From NCBI GenBank assembly GCA_010093705.1, contig MU006095.1, forward strand, positions 748,315 through 812,314: a DNA stretch of 64,000 nt. Reading direction: 5' to 3'. This DNA is from Patellaria atrata CBS 101060. Its lineage: Eukaryota > Ascomycota > Dothideomycetes > Patellariales > Patellariaceae. The notes under the pieces are model-generated. The model was not told the origin of the DNA, made no database searches, and saw only the letters and a program-made list of their open reading frames with translations. The position numbers were made by a program, and so were the translations under genes. Shown here one piece after another: positions 59,583 through 64,000 of this stretch. Positions within the stretch are counted from its first letter, which is position 1, and every line of letters starts with the position of its first letter.

Positions 59583-62253
59583 TCAATGCCCTACGCCGCC
59601 AGCAACCCAGTTAGGAAATTCTGGATCCCCAGGAGGAGGGAATAGACCTCTATTCTCTTGTCCTGCTGGGGGATTCTCGCCTGCTGCACCATCACCGGCC
59701 GCAACTTCCTCTCTCCGTCTAGCGGCCAACGCCCTTTGCTGTCTATAATAAACGAGAGCAAGTAATGCGGCTGCTAAAGACAAGATGAGAAGGCTGTCGA
59801 GTATTCCATCGTCAATAATATCGTAGGGATCATCACCCCCAGGCATACCCTCACGATGGGTAGCCAATGTGTCCCAATCATCAGGCTCCATGGGCTCTCG
59901 GGCATCATTGTCAGCATACCAGCCCTCTGCATCAGCAGCAAGAAATGCTGACAACCATTCATTCAAAGGTCGAGACTTGCGAGCTGCGGTATATTAGTCA
60001 AAGAAAGTAAATGGGGGAGTTCTTCACTTACAAGGCTCCTCTTGGATGGATTTGACTTTGCCATGAGTGATTGTGTTCCACCAGCTGCGTAGTCGAAGTC
60101 GGTAAAGGGCAAGAGTGACGGGTAAATATGCTTCTACGTTAGTCTCCAACGCTTGATCGTAGAATCTCTTAGCAAGATGGAAGTCTTGTTCAATGCCGAT
60201 TCCGTTTTCGTGCATCCAACCCAAATTCCACATAGCCTGTGCACTTTGTAATGTCTCCGCAGCAAGTTGATAACATGCCGCGGCTTTCTCTTGATCAGGT
60301 GACGTTCCAAGACCCTCATGGTAGTAATCGCCCATTCTGACCATCGAATCGATATTTTGTTGCTTCGCGGATCGTGTCCAGTAAATCAAAGCTAACGCTG
60401 CGTTGCCGAGAAGTTTTGTTTTCTTTTTAGCGAAAGGAATAATGGAACTCAAGGACAATTGTGGACGAGACTGATCAAGTAGATAGGCCACATTTGCTTG
60501 AGCATATTCGAAACCTTGCTCTGCGGCCATCATGTATTCAATGAGAGCAGTCTCCAGATCACCGGCTTCATATGCATCATTGGCATATTTGAAGTCAGCT
60601 ACGATAACCTCCGCCTTTTCGGCAACAATCTTATAGTAGACCGCGGCCATTCCACAGGACTTGTCACGTCCCACGCCTAAGCGACTGATCTCTGCGAGGT
60701 AGTAAAATGCTTCAATATGACCATTTCTGGCCGCAAGCTCAAAATATCGTGTCGCCGTTTTGATGTCACCCTGATCCAGAAACAGGATTCCGAGGTTCAC
60801 TTGTGCAGCTGCCAGATCTTGATCAGCGGCGGGTTTGAAGTAGTCTGCGGCTTTGACAGAATCTTTTGGCACGCCATAGCCATACATGTACATGAGACCC
60901 ATTGAATACTGGGAGAGAGCGTCCCCGTTAGCCACTCCTCGCCTAAACCACGTTTGGGCGATCTCGTAGCTTTGCTTCATGCCTTCTCCTCGAAGGAACA
61001 TACGGCCAAGCCAGCCAGCTGCTTTAGAGGCTAACTTCTCGATGCCGGGGCCAGCATCATTTCTCATTCCACCGTCTTTTGGCCACACCTGTCGTGCAAC
61101 CTCGAGAAATAATAGTTTGGCCATCTGGAAATCCTGCTTCAACCCTTTTGGTCCTTCATAGTAATATTTTGCGAGTGCGTAGGTAGCCTTGATATCCCCA
61201 CGCCTGGCCAGCATTTCGAGGTATTCCACTACATCTTCGAAATCCGCAAACTGATCAGAGCTTGGGCTCCCTCTCTTCGCGTTATGACCGGCGCTGCTTA
61301 CACTTGCCCCTTCACCGTATACTCCACCTTCTTCGTCTGCGATACGTATAGCATCCCTCACTAGTTGATGGCCGCCGGGTGGACCTGAGCGCTTGTATTC
61401 CATAGCTTTATCCGCGACTTTCTTGTAATAATGAACGGCCTTTTCACAATTCCTTGGAGTCGCAATCCCACTATGATGTCTGAATGCCATAGTCATCTGG
61501 GAATGAATGTCACCTTGATCTGCAGCAAACGTGTGGTAAAGCATGGCGAGACCCTGGTCTTGCTCCACGGCTTCCCCAACTCCTGTTGCATACATGAACC
61601 CTACCATATTTTGCGCTGTGCTGTTCCCATTCAATTCTGCCAGATCGTAATAGCGACGAAATGCTTTGTGATAGTCTCGTGGATGTGACCATAACCCGTA
61701 GAAACTCATCTCCGCCAAATAAAACATTGCATCTGGATTCCCCTCTGATGCAGCATTCTCGAGCAACCAGACCGCTTTCGCCAATGGTTGGGTGAGTTTG
61801 TACGTCTGGTCTTTTCCAGAGGTAAGTATCTCATTTTCAGGCGGTCCATTCATGAATAGGAGATAGAAGATCTGTTTGGCGACATAAAATGATTTACCGA
61901 ATAATCCCGTAGGTTTCGTGAAGCGTGCATGGCGACTTTGAGTCGGCTGAATCTTGTAAAGGATTTTGGCAGCTTCATCAACAGCGATAGCACCTGTTAC
62001 AATGGTCAGTACTCATCCAGAATAACACAACGAGTTAGTATTACCCTTAGGCGGAGGAAATTCCTGTTGCTGGATATCGACTTCGTCCCGGATGATTTCT
62101 TGAGGTTGAGAACGCTGGCTCAATGCCACCGTTACGAAGAGAAATAATGATACTATAGGGACTTTTTGTTAGAACTTCCAGATTCAGCGGAGCATTGACG
62201 CGCAAAAGCTCACAAATGAAGAGCGGCAAGAGCCGCAATGACGATTTCCTCAT
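59583..62253 (-). CDS. HRD3: Hrd3/SEL1L-type ERAD adaptor, Sel1 repeats
   Basis: Four exons (62253-62214, 62152-62045, 61993-60032, 59983-59583) encode 836 residues, close to yeast Hrd3. The first splice creates a signal peptide: MRKSSLRLLPLFI joined to LSLFLFVTVALSQ. The body is a series of Sel1/TPR-like repeats (for example NPDAMFYLAEMSFYGLW, TAQNMVGFMYATGVG, LSQYSMGLMYMYGYGVP, SAQAMWNLGWMHENGIGI) exposed to the ER lumen. The last exon adds a single membrane helix (GILDSLLILSLAAALLALVY) and a basic, then Pro/Gly-rich cytosolic tail. Hrd3 binds misfolded glycoproteins and stabilises the Hrd1 ubiquitin ligase in ER-associated degradation. The introns are 61, 51 and 48 bp. Without splicing, both membrane-directing ends would be missed. 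Confidence 0.94.
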
Positions 62254-62673
62254 TTTTGTGAGAAGATTTGGGAGGTCTAGAGGGAAAGACCTCGTCTTCC
62301 AGTCATGGAATGGTGTAGGTGCTCATTAACATCGTAAGAAGAGAGAAGAATGAACAACAGATGGCTGATTCATCGTTGTCTTGAAAACTGAAGAAGCCAC
62401 CTTGTTCAAGCTTCCTGCGCTCGCTCCTGCACCTGCCAAGCTTGACGATTCATCCGAACGCCGACCTGCTTTTAAGATCATATTTATAATCCATCTGATC
62501 CTCCATCAGGTACAAGTACAACGCGTTTCCCGACGTGCCCACCATGCTGGATAATACATATGGACCGTCATATTTCAATATGGCCCATAGCATTACATTT
62601 GTTCAACTTGATCTACTAACACCACCTTAAGAGGCCCTTAATTGACCTTTTGTGGTCATCAAACCTCCTGAAG
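62254..62673. promoter_or_regulatory. Divergent promoter HRD3 / MFS transporter
   Basis: About 420 bp between divergent starts. Nothing beyond moderate AT content was recognised. Confidence 0.4.
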
Positions 62674-64000
62674 ATGCTTGACAATGGCAATTCGGAGACC
62701 TCTCCTTTACTTGATGTAAATTCAAACCGTAGAGGTTCAGAAACAATATCTAGGGACCCATTCCTTCGATCTCTTAATAGTAATGGATATGTTAAGAAAG
62801 TCGAAGAGAAGCGGGCTCTTCCTATATGGAGAGCCAGTCTCATCATCATCTCCATTGGGCTTCTCATATTTCTTCAAGGTACGGTAAAAACATACTAATT
62901 ATTCTGCACCGGATACTTATAATTTTTAGCGTCGAATATGACAATGATTACAACCACCCAGTCTACGATTGCCAGAGATCTGGATGCTTACGAGGAAGCC
63001 AGCTGGTTCACATCCGCATACCTGATCGCTATGTCCAGTATCTCTCCATTAGCTGGAAGACATAGTCAATTATTTTCTCCAAGAACGATCTTCTTGGCCG
63101 CTACTATTATTGTCACAATCGGGTCAATCATTACCGGCACTTCTATCACATTCAGACAATTCATTATCGGCAGAGCTATAACGGGCGTCGGCGCCGCAGG
63201 CGTACTAACAGTTGCTACCATCATTGTCCTTCATCTTACTACGCCAAAACGGAGGGGCCTATTCCTTGGAATGCTCAATTCAGCCATGACCCTTGGTGTC
63301 TCATTAGGTGCTGTCGTAGCAGGAGGTCTGGAACCAAAGATCGGATGGCACGCACTCTTTACAATACAAGGTCCTTTAGCGTTTGTAGCGGGCACATGCC
63401 TGTTCCTCTCTATTCCCGGGGACTTCTCCACCCGACTGGACTCAGCTACTAAGTACACATTGTCTCAGAAGCTCGCTCGTGTGGATTATTTCGGTGCTAT
63501 AACGCTTACCGTCTCGATATCATGTTTACTCCTAGCCGTCTCAGCAAAAGAAGTATTGCTTACTCCTATCATCATTGGATTTGTTCTGCTCCCGGTTTTC
63601 ATCCTCAATGAAATCTATATTGCCAAGGAGCCGATCATTCCGGTCACTCTGATGAAATCTCGTGGCACACTTCTTTCCTGCCTCGCAACCGTTGGTCTAA
63701 TGATGTCTCGTTGGTCAATCTTATTTTTTACTCCAGCCTATGCCATTGCCGTACGGCTTTGGAATCCTGCCGCGGCTGGTTCGATTCTTATCCCAACGAA
63801 CTTAGGTTTCGCTCTTGGAGGTTTACTAGCAGGGTGGATTCACATCCGTCGAGCTGGGAGCTTCTACGTACCTTCCTTAGTGACGATGAGTTTGTTCCCA
63901 GTCACTCTAGCATTAATATCGTTGGAATCAACTCCGACTTCGCCTACGTCCCTCTACCTTCTTCTCGTTTTCACAAATGGCTTTTGTACCGGGACCGCAT
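62674..64000 (+). CDS. MFS transporter, drug:H+ antiporter / vacuolar amino-acid type (5' part)
   Basis: Exon 1 (62674-62878) and exon 2 (62930 to the window end) flank a 51-bp intron. The cytosolic N-terminus MLDNGNSETSPLLDVNSN has a dileucine-type SPLL motif, often linked to vacuolar sorting. The first helix is ASLIIISIGLLIFLQ, spliced to ASNMTMITTTQSTIARDL. Then come SWFTSAYLIAMSSISPLAGR (the MFS motif A position), RAITGVGAAGVLTVATIIVL and LGVSLGAVVAGG (motif C-like). About ten or more membrane helices are visible before the sequence is cut. The family is the 14-spanner group that includes Fnx1/Vba-type vacuolar basic amino acid transporters and multidrug exporters; which substrate it moves cannot be told. 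The 3' end is outside the window. Confidence 0.88.

Overview
The window is nuclear DNA of a filamentous ascomycete (Pezizomycotina; Leotiomycetes-like by general character, not proven). Genes lie on both strands. Introns are mostly 48-90 bp with GT..AG ends and CTAAC/CTGAC branch sites, and the families are typically fungal (GWT1, ROK1, BOI, SWR1, Zn2Cys6 factor, GH1, GT31). All multi-exon models below were spliced by hand from the sequence. A 100-N assembly gap lies at 40010-40109. I found no rRNA, tRNA, CRISPR array or intact transposon.

Left part (1-19.2 kb) is gene dense and mainly housekeeping: the 3' end of a prolyl-4-hydroxylase-like dioxygenase; mitochondrial lysyl-tRNA synthetase (MSK1) divergent from TIM10; an unrecognised four-exon gene; GWT1 (GPI-anchor inositol acyltransferase); an SFR1/MEI5-type recombination factor; an unknown basic protein; glutathione reductase (GLR1) with mitochondrial and cytosolic start options; ATP synthase subunit g (ATP20); the ribosome-biogenesis helicase ROK1; and an isopenicillin-N-synthase-like dioxygenase.

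Middle part (19.2-35 kb) is sparser. It holds a bZIP factor with a variant basic region, a gene-poor stretch of about 5 kb, an intracellular-type GH1 beta-glucosidase divergent from a DUF1479 dioxygenase, poorly resolved orphan coding regions, and a degenerate lysine-rich fossil that may derive from an LTR retroelement.

Right part (35-64 kb) holds a BOI-type SH3-SAM-PH polarity scaffold, a large SP-RING (MIZ) SUMO-ligase-like protein with an 18-bp tandem repeat broken by the gap, a GT31-type Golgi glycosyltransferase, two tightly packed acidic orphan genes, a Zn2Cys6 factor, an AT-rich gene-free interval with a diverged direct repeat, the chromatin remodeller SWR1 divergent from the complex I subunit NDUFB8, HRD3 (ERAD adaptor), and the start of an MFS transporter cut by the window end.

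No obvious operon-like or defence-like system is present. The most notable points are the variant NADPH-binding residue in GLR1, the variant bZIP basic region, the collapsed repeat in the SP-RING protein, the orphan genes, and a short GTAC-rich palindrome that recurs between genes.
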